From positions 1-64,000 of the forward strand of contig NZ_JAGTUU010000007.1 of NCBI RefSeq assembly GCF_018224955.1: a DNA stretch of 64,000 nucleotides, written 5' to 3'. The stretch comes from Thetidibacter halocola (GTDB taxonomy: Bacteria > Pseudomonadota > Alphaproteobacteria > Rhodobacterales > Rhodobacteraceae). A program made the translations under genes and the position numbers. The notes under the pieces are model-generated. The model was not told the origin of the DNA. It ran no database searches and worked only from the letters and a program-made list of their open reading frames with translations. Shown in pieces: positions 45,038 to 52,457 of the stretch; the first letter of the stretch is position 1; each line of letters begins with the position of its first letter.

Positions 45038-45789
45038 CACGCGTCGATCACATCGAGGGGCATACCTATCACGGGCGCAAGGGCGCGATCGGAAACGATT
45101 TCCGCTATTCCGTGGACTACGTGTTGCTCGATGCGGAAAGGCCTGTTTCCGGCCCGGCGCTGTTCTCGCGCAACCGGGCGAACGTGACCGCGTTGCATGA
45201 CGTCGACCACGGCGGTGCCCCGGCCAAGGGGCGTGGCCCCGCTTGGGCGCGCGAGGTTCTGGCCGCGCACCAGGTGCGCGCCGAGGGACCGCTCATGCTG
45301 CTGGCGCAGCCGAGGATGCTGGGCCACGTGTTCAACCCGGTCTCGTTCTGGCTGGCGCATGACTCCGAGGGCGCGCTGGTTGCGGTCATTGCCGAGGTGT
45401 CCAACACGTTCGGCGACCGGCATTCCTACCTGTGCGTCAAGCCCGACGGTTCGGCCATCACCCGTGAGGACCGGCTGGGCGCGCGCAAGATCTTCCACGT
45501 CTCGCCGTTCCAGCCCGTCGAGGGCGGCTATACCTTCCGCTTTGACATTGCGCCGGACCATGTCGGCGTCTGGATCGACTATGCGCAAGACAAGGGCGGG
45601 CTGATTGCCACCTTCTGCGGCAAGCGCAAGCCGATGACCAACAGGTCTGTCCTGCGTTACGCGCTGCGGCGGCCGCTGGGCGCGCGGCGCGTGCTGGCGC
45701 TGATCCACTGGCAGGCGCTGAAACTGTGGTGGAAGGGCGCGAAGTATCGCAACCGGCCCGAACCGCCGATGGAGGAAGTCACCCGTTGA
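45034..45789 (+). CDS. DUF1365 protein
   Basis: A 251-residue DUF1365 protein with VDHIEGHTYHGRKGAIGNDF at the N-terminus, the conserved LLAQPRMLGHVFNPVSFWL (about residues 86-104), and VSNTFGDRHSYLC. Biochemical function is unknown. The gene nearly always sits beside a flavin oxidase and a cyclopropane-fatty-acid-synthase-like methylase, which points to lipid modification. Start and stop overlap both neighbours by four bases, so translation is coupled along the operon. Confidence 0.88.
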   Translation: MTRVDHIEGHTYHGRKGAIGNDFRYSVDYVLLDAERPVSGPALFSRNRANVTALHDVDHGGAPAKGRGPAWAREVLAAHQVRAEGPLMLLAQPRMLGHVFNPVSFWLAHDSEGALVAVIAEVSNTFGDRHSYLCVKPDGSAITREDRLGARKIFHVSPFQPVEGGYTFRFDIAPDHVGVWIDYAQDKGGLIATFCGKRKPMTNRSVLRYALRRPLGARRVLALIHWQALKLWWKGAKYRNRPEPPMEEVTR

Positions 45790-47009
45790 CCGATCGCCTT
45801 GGGGCGTGGGCGGGCTTTGCCGCGGTGATCGCCGCGGCAGGGTTGCCGATCTATATCCACGCGCCGAAATTCTATGTCGATACCTATGGGGTCAGCCTCG
45901 CCACGCTGGGCGCGGTGCTGTTCGCGCTGCGCCTGCTGGACGTGGTGCAGGATCCGTTGCTGGGGCGGCTGGCCGTCGCGCTGAAGGCACGACGCGGCAT
46001 GGCCGTGGCTGTGGCGGCGGGGCTGATGGCGGCGGGGATGGGGGGGCTGTTCGCGGTGCCGCCGCTGCTGCCGCCGGTCTGGTGGTTCGCGCTGATGCTG
46101 ACCGTGGTGTTCTCGGCGTTCAGCTTTCTCAGCATCGCCTTCTACGCCACCGGCGTCGCCAAGGCCGAGTCGCTGTCGGGACAAGGCCATTTGAGACTGG
46201 CCCGCTGGCGCGAGGCCGGTGCGCTGGGTGGCATCTGCATCGCCGCGCTGATCCCGGGCCTGTTCGAGGGGCTTGGCTTGCCGCCCTTCGCCGGGTTCGC
46301 GGCCGCCTTTGCGCTGGCCGTGGCCGTCGCCACCTGGGCGATGGCGAGCCAATGGGCGCGCAGCGTCGATCTGCCCTCTGGCGGGTTCGGCCCCGTGTTG
46401 CGCGACGGTCAGGCGCGGCGGCTTCTGCTGATCGCGCTGGTCAACGCCTCGCCGGTGGCCATCACCTCGACTCTGTTCCTGTTCTTCGTCGAAAGCCGCC
46501 TGGCCGCGCCGGGGTGGGAGGGGCCTCTGCTGCTGCTGTTCTTCCTCGCCGCCGCGCTGGCCGCGCCTGTCTGGAGCCTGCTGGCCGAACGGTTCGGTGC
46601 GCGGCGCGTGCTGCTGGCCGCGATGGCGCTGTCCATCGCCGCCTTCGGCTGGGCGCTGTTCCTCGAGGCGGGCGACATCCTGCCCTTCGCGGTGATCTGC
46701 CTTGCCTCTGGCGCGGCGCTGGGCGCGGACATGACGCTGCTACCGGCGCTGTTTGCCCGCCGCATGGCCCGCATCGCCCCCGGCGCGGGCGAAGGCTTTG
46801 CTCTGTGGTCCTTCGTGTCGAAATTCACGTTGGCCTTCGCGGCTGCCGCACTACTTCCCGCACTGGAGCGGTGGGGGTTCGTTCCGGGCGCCGAGAACGC
46901 ACCGGCTGAATTGCAGGGGCTCAGTCTGCTTTACGCGGGCATTCCCTGTGTCTTGAAAGTGATCGCCATCCTCCTTCTGGCGACCACTTCGATCGAGGAG
47001 GAAGCGTGA
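45786..47009 (+). CDS. MFS transporter (glycoside/cation symporter-like) with TTG start
   Basis: A 407-residue twelve-helix transporter. The N-terminal half has IYIHAPKFYVDTYGVSLATL and VVQDPLLGRLAV, resembling glycoside-pentoside-hexuronide/cation symporters. The only start that fits the overlap pattern is TTG at 45786, which shares bases with the DUF1365 stop (TTGA) and opens directly before the first helix. Longer upstream frames would lie inside DUF1365. The substrate may be a lipid or lipid precursor rather than a sugar, judging by the company it keeps. Its stop overlaps the next start. Confidence 0.83.
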   Translation: MTDRLGAWAGFAAVIAAAGLPIYIHAPKFYVDTYGVSLATLGAVLFALRLLDVVQDPLLGRLAVALKARRGMAVAVAAGLMAAGMGGLFAVPPLLPPVWWFALMLTVVFSAFSFLSIAFYATGVAKAESLSGQGHLRLARWREAGALGGICIAALIPGLFEGLGLPPFAGFAAAFALAVAVATWAMASQWARSVDLPSGGFGPVLRDGQARRLLLIALVNASPVAITSTLFLFFVESRLAAPGWEGPLLLLFFLAAALAAPVWSLLAERFGARRVLLAAMALSIAAFGWALFLEAGDILPFAVICLASGAALGADMTLLPALFARRMARIAPGAGEGFALWSFVSKFTLAFAAAALLPALERWGFVPGAENAPAELQGLSLLYAGIPCVLKVIAILLLATTSIEEEA

Positions 47010-47575
47010 TGGACGCTGTTGCCTATATCCTGTTCGGCGCCTTTCTGATGCTGGTGCTGGGCTATCTGAAAACCCGCTACCTCGACTTTCCGGGGCAGGG
47101 GCCGGTCGACTATGCCGCGGCACCGGGCGAGGCGCTCGACCTGCGCCGCCATCTCGACGGGCCGATCCTCTGCGAGGGTGTGATCTATGGTCCAACGGGG
47201 CGTGTCGCTTCGCGTTTCGTCGGCGATTTCGAGGCGCGCTGGGACGGAAATCACGGCGTGATGACAGAACACTTCGTTTACGACAGTGGCGCCGAGCAGC
47301 ACCGTGAATGGCAACTCACGCTGGGCAATGACGGGCGCATCCGCGCGCAGGCCGCAGACGTCGTTGGCGAGGGGACCGGCATTCAGAGTGGGCCGACCGT
47401 GCAGCTGAAGTACCGCATCCGCCTGCCCGAGGATTCGGGTGGCCATGTCCTCAACACCACCGACTGGATGTATCTGGCGCCCAACGGCACCATCGTGAAC
47501 CGCAGCCAGTTCCGCAAATACGGGATCAAGGTGGCCGAACTGGTCGCCACCATGCGCCGGAAGGAACCGGTGTGA
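47009..47575 (+). CDS. DUF3833 protein
   Basis: A 188-residue DUF3833-type protein with an N-terminal membrane segment (VAYILFGAFLMLVLGYLK, residues about 4-21). A lipocalin-like beta domain follows (LDGPILCEGVIYGPTGRVAS, FVGDFEARWDGNHGVMTEHF, MYLAPNGTIVNRSQF). Other members are lipoproteins; here a transmembrane anchor without a lipobox is seen. The ATG at 47009 overlaps the MFS stop and has GAGGAGG upstream; the GTG one codon earlier is less likely. A lipid-binding role is inferred from the fold. Confidence 0.82.
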   Translation: MDAVAYILFGAFLMLVLGYLKTRYLDFPGQGPVDYAAAPGEALDLRRHLDGPILCEGVIYGPTGRVASRFVGDFEARWDGNHGVMTEHFVYDSGAEQHREWQLTLGNDGRIRAQAADVVGEGTGIQSGPTVQLKYRIRLPEDSGGHVLNTTDWMYLAPNGTIVNRSQFRKYGIKVAELVATMRRKEPV

Positions 47576-48303
47576 GGGACTGGGCGGGCAAGCGATACTG
47601 GCTGGTGGGCGCCTCCGAGGGACTGGGAGAGGCGCTGGCCCACAAGTTAAGCCGCGCGAGTGTCTCGCTGGTCCTGTCGGCGCGCTCACGGGACAAGCTG
47701 GAGGCGCTGGCAGCCGCGCTGCCCGGCAAGGCCGAGGTCATGCCGCTGGACGTGACCGACACCGCCGCCCTCGAAGACGCCATGCTGCGCATGGGAGAGA
47801 TCGATGGCGTCGTGCAGATGGCAGGGGTCTACTGGCCTTTCGGGGCGCAGGACTGGGACGCCGAGCAGGCCAACATCATGGCCGATGTGAACTTTACCGG
47901 CGCAATGCGTCTGATGGGGGTCGTCGTGCCGCGTTTCGTTGCACGCGACCGCGGGCACATCGTGCTGACCGGCTCGCTGTCGGGCTTTCGCGGCCTGCCG
48001 GGCGCCGCGGCCTATGTCGCGTCCAAGGCCGGGGTGATGGCGCTGGCCGAATCGCTGCGCGCCGACCTGCACCGGACAGGCGTCGACGTGCAACTGGTCA
48101 ATCCCGGCTTCGTGCGCACCCGCCTGACCGACAAGAACGCTTTCAAGATGCCCTTCATCATGGAGCCCGAGGACGCCGCGCGCGTCTATTTCGAGCATAT
48201 GACGAGCGACACGTTCAAGAAATCCTTTCCGACGATGTTCAGCCTGGTGTTCCGCGGCAGCCAGTTCCTGCCGGACTGGCTTTACTATCGGCTGTTTGCG
48301 TAA
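47572..48303 (+). CDS. short-chain dehydrogenase/reductase
   Basis: A 243-residue SDR with the coenzyme motif WLVGASEGLGEALAHKL (about residues 9-25), an NNAG-like site in VVQMAGVYWPF, and the catalytic Ser-Tyr-Lys (TGSLSGF, then AAAYVASKAG). NAD(P)H-dependent reduction of a ketone or aldehyde is expected; the substrate is unknown. The GTG start at 47572 overlaps the DUF3833 stop (GTGA). It is the last gene of the sigma-E-linked run and completes the same gene set seen together in R. sphaeroides. Confidence 0.85.
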   Translation: MRDWAGKRYWLVGASEGLGEALAHKLSRASVSLVLSARSRDKLEALAAALPGKAEVMPLDVTDTAALEDAMLRMGEIDGVVQMAGVYWPFGAQDWDAEQANIMADVNFTGAMRLMGVVVPRFVARDRGHIVLTGSLSGFRGLPGAAAYVASKAGVMALAESLRADLHRTGVDVQLVNPGFVRTRLTDKNAFKMPFIMEPEDAARVYFEHMTSDTFKKSFPTMFSLVFRGSQFLPDWLYYRLFA

Positions 48304-48366
48304 GATCAAGGAAGGGCGCATCTTTTCCTGACACGCTGCGTCGTGAACAGGGAAAGGAGATACGCC

Positions 48367-48681
48367 ATGGACCAGATCAGCGTTCGCAAGGTGGCAGCCG
48401 TCATCGTCATGGCACGTGAGCTTGACCGCGCCGAGCCGGAATTGCGCGCCCTCATCGACCGCATGGACGAGGAAGAACAGGCCGCGCTTGTGGCGGTCAT
48501 GTGGATCGGGCGCGGGGCGTTCGAGACCGAGGAATGGGACGAGGCGTTTTCTACCGCCTATGCCGAGGCAACCACCCCCACCGCAGACTACCTGATCGGC
48601 ACGCCGCATCTGGCCGACAACCTTGAGGCGGGGCTTGAGGCGCTCGGATATGATGCAATGCACGAAGAAGAGTCATTTTAG
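48367..48681 (+). CDS. DUF3775 protein
   Basis: A 104-residue acidic, helical protein of the DUF3775 family, a group of about 100-130 residues with no known function. Conserved features are VRKVAAVIVMARELDRAEP at the N-terminus, MDEEEQAALVAVMWIGRGAF, and the C-terminal TPHLADNLEAGLEALG. GGAAAGGAG stands before the ATG at 48367; a GTG at 48343 has no such site. It lies 63 bp after the SDR gene and could be read through from the sigma-E operon. Confidence 0.8.
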   Translation: MDQISVRKVAAVIVMARELDRAEPELRALIDRMDEEEQAALVAVMWIGRGAFETEEWDEAFSTAYAEATTPTADYLIGTPHLADNLEAGLEALGYDAMHEEESF

Positions 48682-48817
48682 AAACAGTTATCCGCCGAAA
48701 TGGGCCCCTGACAGCAATGTGGGGTTGATTGGAAGCGCCGTGTCGGTGTTTCTTGCCTTACGCAAAGCATAAGGCCTTCCTTGGCCTTCGAATCGCATAC
48801 GGGAAAGGGAAACCATC

Positions 48818-49021
48818 ATGCTCAACAAGATCGCACTCGCGGCCGCTGCAGCAGCCGCCATCGCAACCGCCGCACCTGTCGCTGCCCAGCAGGCGACCAC
48901 TCAGGATCCGTTCATCGCCACGCAGTTCGACACGTCGGGCAACCTGCTGCCGGGTTGGGCGATCGTCGGCGGTCTGGCCGTGTTCGTCGGTATCGCCGCC
49001 GCCACCTCCGGCACCGACTGA
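48818..49021 (+). CDS. small exported membrane protein (67 aa)
   Basis: A 67-residue protein. The N-terminal signal peptide (NKIALAAAAAAAIATAAPVA, cleavage after about residue 23, AQQ) is followed by a short polar stretch and one hydrophobic segment (GWAIVGGLAVFVGIAAAT), leaving four residues outside. Strong ribosome site AAAGGGAAA. The layout suggests a small inner-membrane protein with its N-terminus in the periplasm. Such proteins are common in roseobacters but unnamed. It is convergent with dinB (16 bp apart). Confidence 0.75.
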   Translation: MLNKIALAAAAAAAIATAAPVAAQQATTQDPFIATQFDTSGNLLPGWAIVGGLAVFVGIAAATSGTD

Positions 49022-49037
49022 TCCGGCATCCACCGCA

Positions 49038-50291
49038 TCATCTCAGGGCGCGACCTTTCAGGATCGCGCCCTCACCGAAACGGGCCCGGATCGCATCCGT
49101 GGCCCGTTCTGCTTTTTCACGCGTCGCGGCGTTCGGGTCCAGCAAGTCCCCGGCGCGGTCGGCCATCGCCTCTGGCACCAGGTCAGACAGGCCCGCGCCC
49201 AGCAGGCGATAGGGGCCGGCGCCCGGCACCTGGTCGAACAACGCGCGTGCCGTGCGATACAGGCGGTCGGCGATCTGCGTCGGGTCGGACAGCGCGTGCC
49301 GCCGCGTCAGCAGGGTGAAATCCGCCTTCTTCAGCTTCAGCGTCACCACCCGGCCTGCCAGACCCCTGGCCTTGGCGCGGTCGGCGACCTTTTCGCACAT
49401 CCGCCACAGATGACCGTCGAGAATCTCGGGATCGCCCGTGTCCTCTGAAAACGTCGTCTCGTTCGAGATCGACTTGATGGGCGCGTTGCGCGTGACGCGG
49501 CGGCGATCCTCGCCCCGCGCCAGGTGCCAAAGCCGGTCGCCCATGCTGCCGAACCGCGCGCCGAGGTCCTTGCGGTCCCAGCGCAACAGGTCGTCGAAGG
49601 TGCGGATGCCCGCGCGCTCCAGTGCCGCCTGGCTCGCCTCGCCCACGCCCCAGATCAGGCGAATGGGCTTTGGGCGTAGAAAGGCCTGCGTCTCGGCCCG
49701 GCCGATCACGGAAAAGCCATGCGGCTTGTCGAGGTCCGAGGCGATCTTTGCCAGGAACTTGTTGTGGCTGAGGCCGATCGACCCGGTCAACCCCAGTTCG
49801 TCCCGCATCCGCCGCACCAGTCGGGCCAGCATCGCGGCGGGCGGCGCGCCATGCAGGCGGGCGGTGCCGGAGAGATCGAGAAAGGCCTCGTCCAGCGACA
49901 GGGGTTCGATGGCGGGTGTCATTTCCTCCATCATGGTGCGAATCTGCCGCGAGACCTCGGCATAGACCTGCATCCGGGGGCGCACCACCACCGCATCGGG
50001 ACACAGTTGCAGCGCCTTGAACATCGGCATGGCCGACCGCACCCCCCGGATGCGCGCGACATAGCAGGCGGTCGACACCACGCCCCGCCGCCCGCCACCG
50101 ATGATCAGCGGCTTGTCGGCCAGGTCGGGATTGTCGCGCTTTTCGACACTGGCATAGAAGGCGTCGCAATCCATGTGCGCGATGGTCAGGTCCCAGAGTT
50201 CGGGATGCGACACCACCCGCGGCCGCCGGCAGGACGGGCAGCGCGGGCCGGAATCGAACCGGGTCAGGCAATCGCGGCACAGGGCGGGCAT
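49038..50291 (-). CDS. dinB: DNA polymerase IV (Y-family) with N-terminal zinc-finger-like extension
   Basis: A 417-residue Y-family polymerase for translesion synthesis. Catalytic carboxylates lie in AHMDCDAFYASVEKR and SLDEAFLDLSG. The thumb helix-hairpin-helix region includes IRLIWGVGEASQAALERAGI. Before the usual start there are about 35 residues with four cysteines (Cys5, Cys8, Cys18, Cys21 in ALCRDCLTRF and RCPSCRR), which could bind zinc. This extension is the reason for starting at the ATG 50291. The C-terminus lacks a clear beta-clamp motif of the usual type. Divergent from the band-7 gene. Confidence 0.92.
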   Translation of the reverse strand: MPALCRDCLTRFDSGPRCPSCRRPRVVSHPELWDLTIAHMDCDAFYASVEKRDNPDLADKPLIIGGGRRGVVSTACYVARIRGVRSAMPMFKALQLCPDAVVVRPRMQVYAEVSRQIRTMMEEMTPAIEPLSLDEAFLDLSGTARLHGAPPAAMLARLVRRMRDELGLTGSIGLSHNKFLAKIASDLDKPHGFSVIGRAETQAFLRPKPIRLIWGVGEASQAALERAGIRTFDDLLRWDRKDLGARFGSMGDRLWHLARGEDRRRVTRNAPIKSISNETTFSEDTGDPEILDGHLWRMCEKVADRAKARGLAGRVVTLKLKKADFTLLTRRHALSDPTQIADRLYRTARALFDQVPGAGPYRLLGAGLSDLVPEAMADRAGDLLDPNAATREKAERATDAIRARFGEGAILKGRALR

Positions 50292-50391
50292 GATCGCCAG
50301 ATATACCACGCCATGCGGCCCGGGCAATCTGGCGCGGAGGGCGGCGCGTCGCTACATTGAGGACAAGCCATTTCTCCGAAAGGTATCCCCA

Positions 50392-51285
50392 ATGCCCATA
50401 GAGACCCTGCTTGCGGATTTCGCCAGCGAGAACATCGTCCTGATCCTGCTGGCCGCGCTGATCTTCATCAGCCTGTTCCTGGGCGTCCGCATCGTGCCGC
50501 AATCGCAGAAACACGTGGTCGAACGCTTTGGCCGGTTGCGGGCAGTGCTGGGACCGGGGATCAACTTCATCGTGCCGTTCCTCGACAAGGTGGCGCACAA
50601 GGTCTCGGTGCTGGAACGCCAGTTGCCGAACGCCGAACAGGACGCGATCACGCGCGACAACGTGCTGGTCCAGATCGACACCTCGGTGTTCTACCGCATC
50701 CTGGAACCGGAAAAGACCGTGTATCGCATCCGTGACGTGGATGGTGCCATTGCGACCACCGTCGCCGGGATCGTCCGGGCCGAGATCGGCAAGATGGACC
50801 TGGACGAGGTGCAGTCGAACCGCTCGCAACTGATCCAGCAGATCAAGGCCAGCGTCGAGGGCGCGGTGGACGACTGGGGGATCGAGGTGACGCGGGCCGA
50901 GATCCTGGACGTGAACCTTGACCAGGCGACGCGCGACGCGATGTTGCAGCAGCTGAACGCCGAACGTGCCCGCCGTGCCCAGGTGATGGAGGCCGAGGGG
51001 CGCAAGCGCGCCGTGGAGCTGGCCGCCGATGCCGAGCTGTATGCCGCCGAACAGGCCGCCAAGGCCCGTCGCATCACCGCCGAGGCCGAGGCCTATGCGA
51101 CCGAGATCGTCGCCAAGGTGATCCGCGAGAACGGCGTCGAGGCGGCGCAATACGAGGTCGCGCTGAAGCAGGTCGAGGCGCTGTCCAAGGTCGCGGCAGG
51201 CGGCGGCAAGCAGGTGGTCCTGCTGCCGTCCGCGGTGATGGACGCGCTGGGTGACGCCTTCAAGATGCTCAAGGGGAAAAGCTGA
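50392..51285 (+). CDS. SPFH/band-7 membrane protein (QmcA/paraslipin type)
   Basis: A 297-residue protein with an N-terminal membrane segment (IVLILLAALIFISLFLGVRI, about residues 15-34). The SPFH domain begins IVPQSQKHVVERFGRLRAVL, and a long Ala/Glu-rich helix (about 180-250) precedes the C-terminal VALKQVEALSKV region. This is the QmcA/paraslipin group, which forms membrane scaffolds and interacts with NfeD proteins and the FtsH protease. Its stop overlaps the nfeD start, supporting a joint complex in the inner membrane. The ATG at 50392 follows AAAGG at slightly long spacing. Confidence 0.9.
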   Translation: MPIETLLADFASENIVLILLAALIFISLFLGVRIVPQSQKHVVERFGRLRAVLGPGINFIVPFLDKVAHKVSVLERQLPNAEQDAITRDNVLVQIDTSVFYRILEPEKTVYRIRDVDGAIATTVAGIVRAEIGKMDLDEVQSNRSQLIQQIKASVEGAVDDWGIEVTRAEILDVNLDQATRDAMLQQLNAERARRAQVMEAEGRKRAVELAADAELYAAEQAAKARRITAEAEAYATEIVAKVIRENGVEAAQYEVALKQVEALSKVAAGGGKQVVLLPSAVMDALGDAFKMLKGKS

Positions 51286-51551
51286 TGGCCTGGGACGTGT
51301 GGTGGCTCTGGTTCGCCGGCGGGCTTGTCCTGCTGATCGTGGAGGTTCTGGCGCCCGGGTTCATCGCGCTGGGCATCGGGCTTGGCGCCTTTGTCGTCGG
51401 GCTGCTGCTGCTGGTGACGGGGCTGGGTTCGCTGCCTGTGGCGCTGGTGATCTGGGCTGTCGCCTCGGTTCTGGCCTGGGTCGTGCTGCGCAAGCTGGCG
51501 GGCGAACGCAAGGGGCAGGTCAAGCTCTGGACCACCGACATCAATGAGTGA
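51285..51551 (+). CDS. NfeD-family membrane protein, short form
   Basis: An 88-residue member of the short NfeD (NfeD1b-like) class, with two to three hydrophobic segments (WWLWFAGGLVLLIVEVLAPG, GIGLGAFVVGLLLLVTGLG, ALVIWAVASVLAWVVL). The soluble OB-fold found in longer NfeD proteins is missing. Start and stop overlap both neighbours (TGATG with the band-7 gene, 8 bases with the Nudix gene). The pair band-7/NfeD is conserved and probably makes a membrane microdomain complex. Confidence 0.85.
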   Translation: MAWDVWWLWFAGGLVLLIVEVLAPGFIALGIGLGAFVVGLLLLVTGLGSLPVALVIWAVASVLAWVVLRKLAGERKGQVKLWTTDINE

Positions 51552-51978
51552 TCGGGCCTTTGCCGGCGCCAAGCTGCTGCCCTTCATCGGGAACCGCCTG
51601 CTGGTCGTGCAGCGCGATTTCACGCCGGGGATCGTCTGGCCCGGCTGGCATGACCTGCCGGGCGGGATGCGCGAAGGTGCCGAGTCGCCCATGGCCTGTG
51701 CCCTGCGCGAGACCCGCGAGGAGGTCGGGCTGGTCCTCGCCGAGGACGACCTGCGGCTGGCCCATCTTCAGGACATCAGCGGGCGGCGCGTCTGGTTCTT
51801 CGCCGCGCATCTGCCCGCCAGCCACGCCACCGGGGTCGTTCTGGGGGACGAGGGGCTGGGCTGGCAGCTGATGCCGCCCGACGTCTTCGCCACCCACCCG
51901 CGCGCGATCCCGACCTTTCGGACGATCCTGCGTGTCTACATGGAAAAAGGCCGGGAACGCGCGGTTCCCGGCCAGTAG
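51544..51978 (+). CDS. Nudix hydrolase
   Basis: A 144-residue Nudix protein. The Nudix box starts at LPGGMREGAESPMACALRET and ends REEVGL (about residues 38-63), with all Glu residues needed for Mg binding. It follows the nfeD gene with an 8-base overlap. The substrate, a nucleoside diphosphate linked to another group such as 8-oxo-GTP or an ADP-sugar, cannot be read from the sequence. RNA pyrophosphohydrolase is less likely because its extra motifs are not seen. Confidence 0.87.
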   Translation: MSDRAFAGAKLLPFIGNRLLVVQRDFTPGIVWPGWHDLPGGMREGAESPMACALRETREEVGLVLAEDDLRLAHLQDISGRRVWFFAAHLPASHATGVVLGDEGLGWQLMPPDVFATHPRAIPTFRTILRVYMEKGRERAVPGQ

Positions 51979-52052
51979 GGGCCGGCCCCAAGGGGGTAAC
52001 CGGGGGCCGGAGGGTCGGTCATGCAGGCGACACGGCCGAGAGGGAATTCCTG

Positions 52053-52322
52053 TCAGGCGGCGTGGCGCTGCATGTCCTGCGGCGCCGGGCCGCGCCGCGC
52101 CGGGGCTAGCCTCGAGCGCAGCGTGCCCGTCTGCGCATAGTTGCGCAGGGCGTCGCGCAGCAACCCGTCGCTGACCCGGTCGAACTCGGCCGTCAGGGGC
52201 GCGTCATACGACGCGGCCACGCTGAACCGGCCCATCGCAGTGTGAAAGGTCACCAGCGCCTCGAAACATTCGAGCGCGGGGTTGTAGGCGATCTCGCCAA
52301 TCTGGGTCTTGATGTAGGCCAT
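52053..52322 (-). CDS. hypothetical protein (89 aa) preceded by DnaA boxes
   Basis: An 89-residue soluble protein, start MAYIKTQIGEIAYNPALECF. The first 55 residues look like a small beta-rich domain (FEALVTFHTAMGRFSVAAS), then a helix (RVSDGLLRDALRNYAQ) and a basic, Pro/Arg-rich tail. GGAGG lies 8 bases before the ATG at 52322; longer upstream frames run through the intergenic elements. I do not recognise the family. The notable part is its upstream region, with two consensus DnaA boxes, one 18 bases before the start codon, so expression may follow the cell cycle. Confidence 0.65.
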   Translation of the reverse strand: MAYIKTQIGEIAYNPALECFEALVTFHTAMGRFSVAASYDAPLTAEFDRVSDGLLRDALRNYAQTGTLRSRLAPARRGPAPQDMQRHAA

Positions 52323-52339
52323 GGTCCTTGCCTCCGAAC

Positions 52340-52456
52340 TTATCCACATCAGGCGCGTGTCCTGTGGATAACTTTTAGATGGGCGTTTCGTTCCAAAGCC
52401 GGTAGGGGGCAACACGAAATCGTGTTAACCATTGCCAGTCGACACTAGATCTAGTG
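52340..52456. promoter_or_regulatory. Cluster of DnaA boxes and palindromes upstream of the 89-aa gene
   Basis: The 135-bp gap to pyrF holds two perfect DnaA boxes in inverted order, TTATCCACA (52340-52348) and TGTGGATAA (52363-52371). It also has the dyad AACACGAAATCGTGTT (52411-52426), an adjoining TTAACCAT (52425-52432, the half-site of the CtrA regulator in alphaproteobacteria), and the perfect 14-base palindrome CACTAGATCTAGTG (52443-52456) directly after the pyrF stop. Regulatory or replication-initiator binding is likely; which one is not known. Confidence 0.6.
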
Positions 52457-52457
52457 C

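Noticed and set aside
45726-45785. Upstream extension of the MFS gene inside DUF1365
   Set aside because: It reads another frame of DUF1365 and would add a non-membrane tail; the TTG overlap start fits the coupling pattern of the operon.
49046-49073. Hairpin AGGGCGCGA/TCGCGCCCT near the end of dinB as a terminator
   Set aside because: It lies inside the dinB coding region before its stop codon, and there is no T-run on either strand.
52323-52457. Chromosomal replication origin
   Set aside because: Only two DnaA boxes, no long A/T-rich unwinding region, and neighbouring genes (pyrF, clpB) are not the usual origin neighbours such as hemE, parAB or dnaA.
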